A stretch of 64,000 nt of DNA, from assembly GCA_030041045.1 (NCBI GenBank), contig JASHOQ010000068.1, positions 1-64,000 of the forward strand, read 5' to 3'. The notes below the pieces were generated by a model. That model saw nothing but the letters and a program-made list of their open reading frames with translations. It searched no databases and had not been told where the DNA came from. This DNA is from Acidobacteriaceae bacterium (lineage in GTDB: Bacteria; Acidobacteriota; Terriglobia; Terriglobales; Acidobacteriaceae). Both the position numbers and the translations under genes were made by a program. Shown one piece after another: positions 48,080-59,200 of this stretch; positions within the stretch are counted from its first letter, which is position 1, and each line of letters opens with the position of its first letter.

Positions 48080-48367
48080 TTAAACGAGAGCGATCAGGTT
48101 CTCGAGGTTGCGCTCCCGCATCTTCTGGTACAACCCGCCGACCACGTACTTCTTGAAGTGCGCCGAATCGCGGTGCGCCGCCATTGCTTCCTCGTCGCGA
48201 TATCGTTCATAAATCAGCACTGTATCCGGATCTTCCTGCACCTGGTGGGGAAAGAATCCGATGCAGCCCGGTTCCTTCCGTGAGGCATCGGCCAGATTGC
48301 GCAGCATCTCCGCGATTTCCGCGCGATCCTCCGAAGCAAACTTGAACCGGATTACAAAACTGATCAT
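48080..48367 (-). CDS. antibiotic biosynthesis monooxygenase (YgiN-like) domain protein
   Basis: EIAEMLRNLADASRKEPGCIGFFPHQVQEDPDTVLIYERYRDEEAMAAHRDSAHFKKYV. Confidence 0.9.
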   Translation of the reverse strand: MISFVIRFKFASEDRAEIAEMLRNLADASRKEPGCIGFFPHQVQEDPDTVLIYERYRDEEAMAAHRDSAHFKKYVVGGLYQKMRERNLENLIALV

Positions 48368-48441
48368 AGAGGCAATTCCTTTGTGCCACTGAGCTTGTGG
48401 AAATGGTTACTCAAGTGTACCTTTGATCGCCAAGACTACGC

Positions 48442-49752
48442 CTAAAGAGCCTCAAGCGCCCGGGCAAACTCCGGCAGCAGGATGGTCTGACCGCGGTCCG
48501 GACCGGTGGAAATCATGCCGATGCGCGCGCCGCTTTCACGCTCCTGAAACAATAAATACTCGCGCGCCGCCGTCGGCAGCCATTCGAACTCCGTCACCCC
48601 CTCGGTCGATTCGCGCCAGCCCTTGAGCCTGGTGTAACAAGGCTTGATCTGCTCCAGTCCGTAGACGTCCGCGGGAATCTCATCCGTCATCCTTCCGCCG
48701 ATATCGTACCCGACGCACACCGGAATCTCATCCAGCTCATCGAGCACGTCCAGCTTGGTCACTACCAGCCACTCGGCTCCGTTCACCTGGTTCGAATAGC
48801 GCAGCATGGGCATGTCGAGCCAGCCGCAACGCCGCGGACGTCCCGTCACCGCGCCGTACTCATGCCCGCGCGCGCGCAGCACTTCGCCGCTCGCATCGTG
48901 AATCTCGGTGGGAAACGGTCCCTCGCCCACGCGGGTCACATAGGCCTTGGTCACCGAGATCACCGTCCCAATCGCCGTCGGCCCCACACCCGTTCCCGTG
49001 GCCGCACCGCCGGCGGTTGACGACGACGAAGTCACAAACGGATAGGTCCCGTGATCGATGTCGAGCATTGTGCCCTGCGCGCCCTCGAACATCACACTAC
49101 CGCCCTCGGCCAAAATGTTATTCAGGAGCCGCGCCGTATCGGCCACAAACGGCCGCACCTTTTCCGCCGCCGCAGCATACTCGTCATACATCCTGGCCGG
49201 ATCGAGCGGATCGGTCCCGAACAGCGCATGGGCAATCGCGTTCTTCTCCGCGCAGGCGGCCTCAATGTGCGTTTTCAAAAGCGTCGGGTGCAGCAGGTCC
49301 ACCACGCGCAGCCCGCTGCGCGCCATCTTGTCCTCGTATGCAGGTCCGATGCCGCGGCTCGTGGTGCCGATCTTCTTCCGCCCCGGCGCACTTTCGGCCG
49401 CCAGCTCAATCATGCGGTGGTAGGGCAGAATCACCTGCGCGCGGTTGGAGACGAAAAGCTGCTCGTCAACGCCGACGCCCAGCTCGCGCAGATGCGCAAC
49501 CTCTTTCAAAAACGCCAGCGGATCGAGCACTACCCCGTTGCCGATGACACCCTTGCACCCCTTGCGCAGAACCCCGCAGGGAATCAGTTGCAGAACGAAC
49601 TTCTGATCCCCGATGATCACCGTGTGCCCGGCGTTGTGCCCGCCGGCGTAGCGCGCCACGGCGGAAAAGCGCTCGCTGAGCGCGTCCACAATCTTACCCT
49701 TGCCTTCGTCACCCCACTGGGCGCCCAGCACCACCGCCGTCTTCGCTCGCAT
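48442..49752 (-). CDS. purA: adenylosuccinate synthetase
   Basis: MRAKTAVVLGAQWGDEGKGKIVDALSERFSAVARYAGGHNAGHTV; FEGAQGTMLDIDHGTYPFVTSSS. Confidence 0.97.
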   Translation of the reverse strand: MRAKTAVVLGAQWGDEGKGKIVDALSERFSAVARYAGGHNAGHTVIIGDQKFVLQLIPCGVLRKGCKGVIGNGVVLDPLAFLKEVAHLRELGVGVDEQLFVSNRAQVILPYHRMIELAAESAPGRKKIGTTSRGIGPAYEDKMARSGLRVVDLLHPTLLKTHIEAACAEKNAIAHALFGTDPLDPARMYDEYAAAAEKVRPFVADTARLLNNILAEGGSVMFEGAQGTMLDIDHGTYPFVTSSSSTAGGAATGTGVGPTAIGTVISVTKAYVTRVGEGPFPTEIHDASGEVLRARGHEYGAVTGRPRRCGWLDMPMLRYSNQVNGAEWLVVTKLDVLDELDEIPVCVGYDIGGRMTDEIPADVYGLEQIKPCYTRLKGWRESTEGVTEFEWLPTAAREYLLFQERESGARIGMISTGPDRGQTILLPEFARALEAL

Positions 49753-50029
49753 TTCCGGTCCATTTCCGCAGCAGAGTCGCGTAAAAGTGTTCCGCGCAGT
49801 CGCAATCGCTCGAGTCGACCGCGGACGCGCTCGGCCCGCGGCCTCTACGATGATACAGCAGGGTGAATGCCGTTCAGGCTCTCTGAGGAAGCCTCTTCTG
49901 AGCAAAGTCGAAAGCGTTGATTCGGAGACTTGAGAATCCCATGGCGGACGGACTCAGGAATAGGCTCTATGCCCGATTTGAGGGCAAGCCGCATTCAGGA
50001 AGCGGACGCGCGATGGCAAGACCAATGCA

Positions 50030-50084
50030 AATCATTGCACCCGTGGTTAGACCACTGGCACGTCTGCAAGAATCTGCAATGATT
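50030..50084. promoter_or_regulatory. long inverted repeat upstream of the giant GH28 gene
   Basis: AATCATTGCA (50030-50039) and TGCAATGATT (50075-50084), 10-bp perfect arms, with GTGGTtagACCAC nested inside. Confidence 0.5.
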
Positions 50085-50133
50085 GAAGATTCACTCCGTC
50101 TTTACACGCCGTTTCCCTTCAGCGATTTTTCTC

Positions 50134-50163
50134 TTGACACTGCGGCGGGAGCGTTATCATAAT
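50134..50163 (+). promoter_or_regulatory. putative sigma70-type promoter of the giant GH28 gene
   Basis: TTGACA (50134-50139) - 18 nt - CATAAT (50158-50163); GGAGG just upstream of the ATG at 50274. Confidence 0.5.
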
Positions 50164-50273
50164 TTTCCGCGTTCATTGAGGTCTGACCAATCGGCTGCCG
50201 GGAACTCTGTCCCTGAACAGTCCGGCCGTCTTATAGCGCTCCCGCTCCACCTGTTTTTTTCCGGAGGTTAGTC

Positions 50274-53200
50274 ATGCTGCGCCGCGCCCTTGTTGCCGCT
50301 TTGCCTCCCGTGTCTCTAGCCGCCGCATTCGTTCTCGCCTGTCTTTTCCTTCTTTCTGCCGCCCGCGCGCAGGCGCCTGTCGCTTTGCCGTACACTATGA
50401 CCACCGTGGGCGGCCTCGCGCCCATGTCCTCGACCGCCGGCACGGCTTGCCCCAATCTGCCTGCAGGCCAGGTCTCCACGGACGCCTTCGGCGACGGCTG
50501 CCTTGCGGTCAACGGCATCTTCGGTGCCGCCGGCCGGGGCGGCGTGGTGGCCGACGCCTATGGCGACATCTTTATCGCGGACGACGTTGACGACGTGATC
50601 CACATGATCAATCCCTCCTCCGGCATCATGACGCGGCTGGCGGGAGCAGGCTCCGTCTGCTCCACCAAGCTCGATGGCTCGGGCGATGGCTGCATTGCCG
50701 CCACGCAGACCTCCGTCAGTAGCCAGCGCGGCATCGGCGTGGATCAATGGGGCAACGTCTTTTTGCCCGGCTACGGCGACCACATCGCCCACATCATCTG
50801 CCGCGCCGCCTCGCCCCTGTGCACGCCCGCGCAGGTGGGCACCCTCGAGGCCGTCGCCGGCTGCGTCACCAACACCGGCACCAACGGCACCACCGGCACC
50901 GGCCTCGACAACACCATCGCCCTCACGCTCAACGCCGGCACCTGCTCCACGTCGCTGGGCGAAATCAACACCCCGCGCGGCATCACCGCCGACCTTTACG
51001 GCAACGTCTACATCGCCGAAACGGCAACCTTCCGTTTCCGCGTGGTCCTGGGTCCGGAGACTTCTCCTTACTTCACGGGAACCAATCCGCTGTGGACCGC
51101 GCTCGCGGTGCACTACCCCTCGCTGACGCAGGGCTACGCCTATACCGTGGTCGATATCGGCGGCGACACCAGCGCCACTACTGCCGGCAACTCCTGCTCG
51201 GAGACGACAAACGGCGTGGTTTATAGCGGCACCGCGCTCGACAAGTTCGGCGATGGCTGCCCGCTCGACTTCAGCTCAGTAAGCACCAGCTCCAGCAGCT
51301 ACGTGCAGGGCGTGGCTACCGACGGCGCCGGCAATCTCGTCTTCACCGACCCCGGCAACGGCCGCCTGCGCGTCTTCTTCGTGAGCGGCGCGGGCACGGT
51401 GGGCGCGGCCATGGCCGCGGCCATCACCGCCAACAACCCCACCATCGCCACGCCGCAGCCCGGATTTGTTTACTCGCTCGCCGGCGGCGGTACCACTTCG
51501 ATCTCCGGCACGCCCACGCTCGGCTCGGCGACCAGCGGAATCGACTCCTCCATCTTCAAAGTCGCCGTCAGCCCGCAAGGCAACATCTTTGTCGGCGACA
51601 ACAGCAAGGTCGAGTTCTTCGACATCAATACCGGCTACATCCGCGTTCTCTTTTCCGCCGCCTCTTCGAACGTGACCACGGGCAGCTTCTGCAGCGGTTC
51701 TTCGGGACAGACTTCACTCAGCGCTTACAGCGACGGCTGCCCCGCCTCGAAATCCCTCTTCACCAACTCGAACGGCCTTGGCCTCGCCGTCGACGGCCAG
51801 GGCAGCCTCTATCTCTACGACGCCTCCAGCAACACCTCCGGCATGCTGGTGCGCAAAGTCCTCGCGCAGGGACTCGCCGAGCAGACGCTCACCGTTCCGC
51901 TCACGCAGACCTTCGATCTCCATCTCCCTGAATCGGCCTCCGCATCGCCCTCGGGCGCAACGGCCACGCTGGCCTCCACGCCTGACATCAGCGCCGGCGC
52001 ACCCACCTGCGCGCAAAACGCCGATGACTCCGTCGATTGCACCGTCGCCGTCACCGCCACGCCTTCGGCCGCCGGCCTGCGCTCCGCGGCGCTGACCATT
52101 ACGCTGCCTTCGGGTTCGTGGGTGAATCCTCTCGCCGACATCGCCCTCGGTGGAATTGTCTCGGGTTCGATCCTCACGGTAGATGACGCGGCCACCACGG
52201 TCTCCGGCGTCACCACACCGCTTGCGCCCTCGACCAAATCGGTATTCAGTTCCATCGCGCCCGCGGGCGTAGCGCTCGATGGCGCCGGCAACGCGTACGT
52301 AATGGATTTGAATTCCGGCTCGATCCTGGAATCTGTCGCCGGCGCCTCTGGCGTGGCCATCTCCTCCTCGCTGCCTTCGAATCCCGGACAGATCGCCGTC
52401 GACCAGCAGGGCGATGTCTTCGCCGTCGGCAGCGGCACGCCGGAGATTGAAGAGCTCGCCGTCACCGGCGCACCGGCTTCCGCCGGATCTCCTTCGACGT
52501 TCGCAGCAACCTCCATCGTCTACACGCCCGCGAACAGCGGCACGCCCACGCCCCAGGCAGCCGCCGTCGATAAGGCCGGCAATCTCTTCGTCGCCGACAA
52601 TCAGGGCTCGCCCGCAGACAACGCTGTCTACCGGCTCACGCTCGAAGCCGACCCTGCGAGCCGGCAGACCGAAATCGCCTCCGGCCTCTCCAATCCCGTC
52701 TCGCTCGCCGTCGATTCGCTCGGCAACGTCTATGTCGCCGACAAGGGCGCCGACGCCGTCCTCAAGCTCACCCCCGGCGCCAATGGCGCCTACACGCAGT
52801 CCACGCTACTCACCGGCGTGACGCCCGTCGCCGTCGCCGCCGATCCTGCGGGCGATGTCTATGTGCAGGACGAAAACAGCTCCTCGGTTCTCGAAGTGCC
52901 CGTGAGCGGCCCGGCGGAAATCAGCGTCTACCCCGGCCTCGTCGCGCCCACCGGACTCGCCGTCGACGGCAAAGGCGATGTCTTCAGCGCGGACTCGAAG
53001 AACACGTCGATCACGGAGATCATCCGCAACGCCGTCGCCTATACCTTCCCCAATGAGACCACCACCCTGAGCGGCGCACTCACCAATGGCGGAAATCTTG
53101 TGGCTACGCCCGAAAACACCAACACCTCCAGCTTCACGCTCGGCGCGGGCGCATCCAACGGCTGCATGTTCTCCGGCTCAACCACCGCCGGCGAGGCCTG

Positions 53201-56200
53201 CACCTTCACCGCATCGCTCGACTACGGCACCGGCAGCGCCACCGACGTGCTCTCTTTCGTGCCCACACCCGCCGCAGCCACACTCGGCGCGCTCACGCTC
53301 TCCGGCACGCTCACACAGATCGCCACCACCACCACCATCTCTGGTCCGCTGCCTGCGAATCCCACCACCAGCACCGGCGCCACCTTCACCGTCACCGTTA
53401 CACCGGCCTCGGGAACCAACGCGCCCTCAGGCACGGTCACCGTCACCGTCGCGGAAGGCGGGTCGACAGTTCAGACGTATACCCCCGCTCTGAGCGCCAG
53501 CGGCTCGAACGGCGTGGCCACCGTCGACGTCACCGGCCTCGCCGCCGGCTCCTTCACCATTGCCGCGAGTTACGCCACGGCTTCCAACGCCACCTTCAGC
53601 GGCTCCAGCTCCGCCTCTACGCCGTTCACGCTCTCGCTGCCCACGGCGCCCACCACCATCACGCTGCATGTGAACAATCCCAGCATCACGTATGGGGGCA
53701 CGCTTACCGGCAGCGTGACCATCGCGCCGCAGTCGGGCACAGGCACGCCCACCGGCACGGTCACGCTCTACTCCGGGACCACGCCTCTCGGCTCTTGTAC
53801 GCTCTCCGGGGGCGCCTGCACGTTCTCGGTCACTCCGCCTGCGGGCTTCCAGTCCATCACCGCGAGCTATAGCGGAGACAGCACTTTTTCGGCCGGCATC
53901 TCCTCCGGCGTTTCCATCAACGAGGCCCGCGCCCTGCTCGACGTGACCGCCGATAGCTATACCATCACCATCGGCGCGGCTCTGCCTGCGTACTCCTATA
54001 CTGTCACCGGCTTCGTCAACGGCGACACCCAGGCGAGCGCCCTCACCGGCGCGCCTTCCATTAGCGGCAGCGCGGCCAACTCGAACACCGCAGGCACCTA
54101 CCCGATCTCCATCACCACCGGCACCCTCGCGGCCGCCAATTACAACTTCACCTTCACCGGCGGCTATCTGCGCATCGTGCCCGCCGTGCAGGCTGCGCCC
54201 GTCGCAACCGGCGATTCCCGCACGGTCACCGAGCCCGCATTCCCCGCCGTATGCCAGCAGTTGACCGCCGCCATCACCATGGTCAACAACGACATTCCCA
54301 CCTCGGTGGACGCGACCGTCACCAACCCCGACGGCGCGCGCATCCAGTCCGCGCTCAACGCCTGCGCCGGCACGGGTGAGGCGGTCGAGCTCTCCGTCGA
54401 CGGCATGGGCGACGACGCTTTCCTCAGCGGTCCGCTCTCGATGCCCTCGAACGTGACCCTGCTCGTCGATCCCGGCGTGGTTCTCTTCTTCTCGCGCAAC
54501 GTGCAGGACTACGACACCACCCCCGGCACGCACACTTGCGGCACGGTAAATAATGACACCGCCACGGCCTCCTGCCTGGCCCTCATCGACATCCCGGGCA
54601 CTTCATCGAACGTGGGCATCATGGGCTACGGCAAGCTCGACGGCCGCGGCGGCGACACGCTCCTCAATGCCTTCCCCGCGTCGTTTGCCGGGCAGAGCTG
54701 GTGGGGACTTTCGTCGATAGCCAACAGCGGCGGCAATCAACAGAACCCGCGCTTCATCCAGATGGACACGGGCGCGAGCAACATCACCCTTTACAAGATC
54801 ACCATTCGCAACTCGCCGCTCTTCCACGTCTCCACCACCGGCGCCGTGTCCAACTTCACCGCGTGGGACATCAAGATCGTCACGCCCACCACGTCGCGCA
54901 ACACCGACGGCATCGATCCAGGCAACGCGACCAACTTCACCATCACCCGCTCGTGGATTTCCGATGGCGACGACAACGTGGCCGTAGGCGGCGCCAACAC
55001 CGCGCCGGCAGCGAACATCTCCGTCACCAACGATCATTTCTTCGCCGGCCACGGCGAATCCATCGGCAGCTACACCGAAGCCGGCGTGAGCAACATTCTC
55101 TTCGACGGCAACATGCTTTGGGGCAACGAGAGTGTCGACTCGAACTCCACCGGCATCCGCATCAAGTCCGCCAACGATCGCGGCGGCCTGGTCTCCGGCA
55201 TCCAGTACTCGAACTCCTGCTTCCAGGACCACAACACCGAAGTCCAGTTCACGCCGCTCTACAACACCAACACCGGCACGCTTACGCCGAACTACCAGAA
55301 CATCCTCATGCAGAACCTCACCTTCCTGACGGCGGGGTCGGTGCAATTTACGGGAGCGGACAATCCCACCACCAACCAGATCAATCCGCTCCTGGTCACG
55401 CTCGATAACGTGAACTTCGATTCGCTCTCCGCTTCTAATTTTGTTACCACCGGCGACGAAGGCACGGAGACGAACGCCGAGCTCACCTACGGTCCCGGCG
55501 ATGTCAGCTCCAACTTCATCAGCGGCTGGGCTACATTTGCCGGCTCCAATGGCGACACGGTCACCAACAACATCACCGCCTCCACGCTCTTCCCGCCGGA
55601 GTGCACCTTCACCCAGATTGCTCCGGAGCTCACCGGGCCCGCGGGCGAGCCGCAGACCATCCTTGAAGGCGACAACGCCACTGCAGTCATCATCCTTACG
55701 CCCGCCGTGGGCGGCGCCGCCTATCCGACGGGCACCGTCACGCTCACCGACGCGCTCACCGGCGACTCCACCACGGTCACCCTTCCCGGCAATACCGACA
55801 CGCTCTTCGTTCCCCAGAGCGGTCTCTCCGTGGGTACGCATACTTTCACCGACACTTACTCCGGCGACTCAAACTACGTGCCGGCCACAGGTGAGCCTTA
55901 TTCAACCGCCGGGCCCTACATCGTGACCGTCAACGCCGGCAGCCTCACCGCGACCAGCACGTCGCTTTCCGGCGTTCCTTCCTCGATCAGCTTCGGCTCC
56001 TCGTTCACAGCAACGGCCACGGTCTCCGGCAGCAATCCCACCGGCACAGTTGAGTTCGTCGTGAACGGTTCCGTCTACTCGACAGCTGGCGTGGTTTCCG
56101 GCGCAGCTTCGGCCTCGATTAGCCTTCCCTACAGCACTAGCGCTTACACCATCTCTGCCATCTATAGCGGCGACACCGCCAACGCCGGCTCCACTTCTGC

Positions 56201-59200
56201 CACCGCGACCATCCTGGTCGAAGCCGCGGCCACCACCACTGCGCTTTCGGCCAGCGCAACCGCCACCACGCTCGGCCATCCGGTCACGCTTACAGCCACC
56301 GTGAACTCCGCCGCGGGCACGCCCACCGGGACGGTCACCTTCACCTACACCACCGCGAACAACAGCACGCCGGTTCTCATCGCCACCGGCTCGCTTGCAA
56401 ACGGCGCCGCCACGGCCGCGGCCGATCTGCCCACGGGAACCGACGCCGTCACGGCCTCCTACGCCGCCAGCGGCAGCTTCGCGGGCTCTGTCTCGACACC
56501 CATGAACATCACCGTGAATCCGCCGGCCATCATCCCGCTCTCCACAAGCCCGATTCCGCTGGCTTACACCATGACCACGCTCGCCGGCGGCGCCGCCGCG
56601 AACTGCGCCACGGCCACAGACACCTTCGGCAACGGCTGCCCGGCTACGCAGATTGTCTTTACCGGCGGCAGCTCCGTTGACCTGCGCAGCGTAGACGCCG
56701 ATCCCTTCGGAAACGTCTACTTCACTGACGCCGTCGCCAGCCAGGTGCGCCGCATTGCACCCAACGGCATCGTCACCAACTTCGCCGGCTTCGTCTCTGG
56801 AACCGCCTGCCTGCCCAGCGCCGCGCAGGGTTGCGTGCCCAATACGGTGAAGCTCAACAAGCCGCGCGGCGTTTCGACGGATGCGTTGGGCAACGTCTAC
56901 ATTGCGGGTTACGACGATAACAAGGCCTACATGGTCAGCGTCTCCACCGGTCTGCTCACCCTCGTGGCCGGAACCGGCACCGCGGGCACGCCGACGGCGA
57001 GCAACGGCGATGGCGGTCCCGCTTCAGCCGCCAATCTCGATGGGCCGCGCGGCATCTGGGCTGATTCGCTCGGCGACATCTACATCGCCGACACCACCGA
57101 CAACAAGATTCGCGAGGTGAACACCACCGGCACCATTCAGACCATCGCCGGCACCGGCGCCGCGGCCTCCAATGGCGATGGCGCTCCCGCAACCGCGGCG
57201 GCCATCGACAACCCGCAGGGCGTGATGACAGACACCAACCTCAACGTCTACATCGCCGACTCGAGCGGCGACAAAGTGCGCGTGGTCTGCGTCACCTGCG
57301 GAACCAATTCGCCATTGGATCACCTGCTCGCACAGCTAGGCATTACCTCGCCCGTCAATGGCGACATCTACACCATTGCCGGCGGCGGCTCGTCCAGTTA
57401 CTCCGGTCCCTTCCCGGTGCTCGCAACCAGCGTCGGCATGAGCCCGCAGAAGCTGGGCATTGACTTGAGCGGCAACATTTATATCTCCGACGGCGACGGT
57501 GCTGCCTGGTTCCTCGATGCGCGCACCGCCTTCATCCGTCCCATCGCCGGCAAGACCACCACCAACTGCCCCACAGAAACCGACAGCTTCGGCGACGGCT
57601 GCCCGGCTACGCAAGCCATCGTCGGCGATGGCGGCAACGGCATCGGCGTGGGCACGGATTCGCTGGGCAACGTCTACGTCTCGGACACGCTGAACGCGCG
57701 CATCCGCAAGATCACCACTAACCTCAATTCGCCGGCAACGTCGACTGGATCGACAATCACGCAGCCCGTAGAGCTCCACTTCATCGCCGGCGACTCGCTC
57801 GCTTCCACGAATGGCGTCGCGTACTCGTCGCCCGAGTGGTTGCTCACTGCTTCCTCCTGCACCACGAACACCGACACGACTATGGACTGCCTGCTCTCCT
57901 CGAGCTTCACGCCCTCCGTCCCCGGCGCGCGCTCCACGCCGCTCGCGGTGAACAGCTCGCTCGGCAACACGGCCACGCTTGCGCTTACCGGCCTCGGCCT
58001 CGGCGCGGGCGCCACGCTCGACCCCGCCACGCGCAGCACCTTCGGTTCCGGCCTCGGCGTCACCGGCCTGGCCACGGACAACGCCGGCAACGTCTACGTG
58101 TCGGATTCCAATAGCAAGCAGCTCTTCCGCTTCGCGCCGTCTGCCGTTGCACAGGGCGCAGGCGCAACCGGTACTGCGCTCGTCACACTCGTTGCTCCGG
58201 GCGCGGTCGCCGTGGATGAGCGCGGCTACACCTATGTGGCCGATACCTCCGCCGGCACCGTCACCCAGATCGCGCCCTCCGGCGCAACTGTGGCGCTGCC
58301 ATTCACCTTCACCACCCCCGCCGGCCTCGCCGTCGACGCGCTCAACAACCTCTACGTCTCCGACTCCTCCGCGCAGGCCGTCTACCAGATCAGCCCCTTC
58401 ACCAACGCCGAGCAGACGCTCGCCCTGGGCGCGCTGGTCTCGCCCGAAGGCCTCGCCATCGACCCATCCGGCAATCTGCTTGTCGCCGATCCCGGAGCGC
58501 CCGCCATCTACCGCTTCTATCTCGAATCGGCCACGCGCACTACGGTCACCACGCCCGCCGTCGCGCCGTCTCTTGCGTTGAATGACGCCGCGGGCAATCT
58601 GCTCATCGCCGACACGGCTTCCATCCTGGCCGTTCCCGCGAGCAGCAACAGCTCACCGTTTACCATTGCTTCCCTCACGCCCGCCGCGCTCGCGGTCGAC
58701 TCCGCCGGCAATCTTTACACCGGCGCCTCCGGCGGCGTACTCAAGCTCACGCGCACGCAGGGCTATGTGCAATTCGCCGGAGCCTCCGCGCCGCCCGCCG
58801 CCGTCAACCTGCTCGAGTCCGGCAATCAGGCTTACGCCGAGACCTCGATCAGCCAGACCGACACCTCCGATTACTCTCTCGCGCCAACGGCTTCCACCGA
58901 TTGCGCTCTCAGCAGCGCGGGCTCGGGCACGCTTGCCATTGGCGGCGTCTGCGCCTTCACCGCGAGTTACACGCCCACGACGTTCCTCACCACCACGGAC
59001 ACGGCCACCTTCAACGGCAACCTCGCTAATGCCGCACTGTCCACTCCGGCAGCCGTCCAGCTCACGCTCACCGGCCCAGCCACGCCGCCCGCCTCCACCA
59101 TCACGCTCGGCGCCTTCTCACCCGCCGCGCCCATCTACGGCCAGACAGTCACCCTCAGCGCCACCGTCTCCGGCGCAAGCGTCACGCCTGCTGGCACGGT

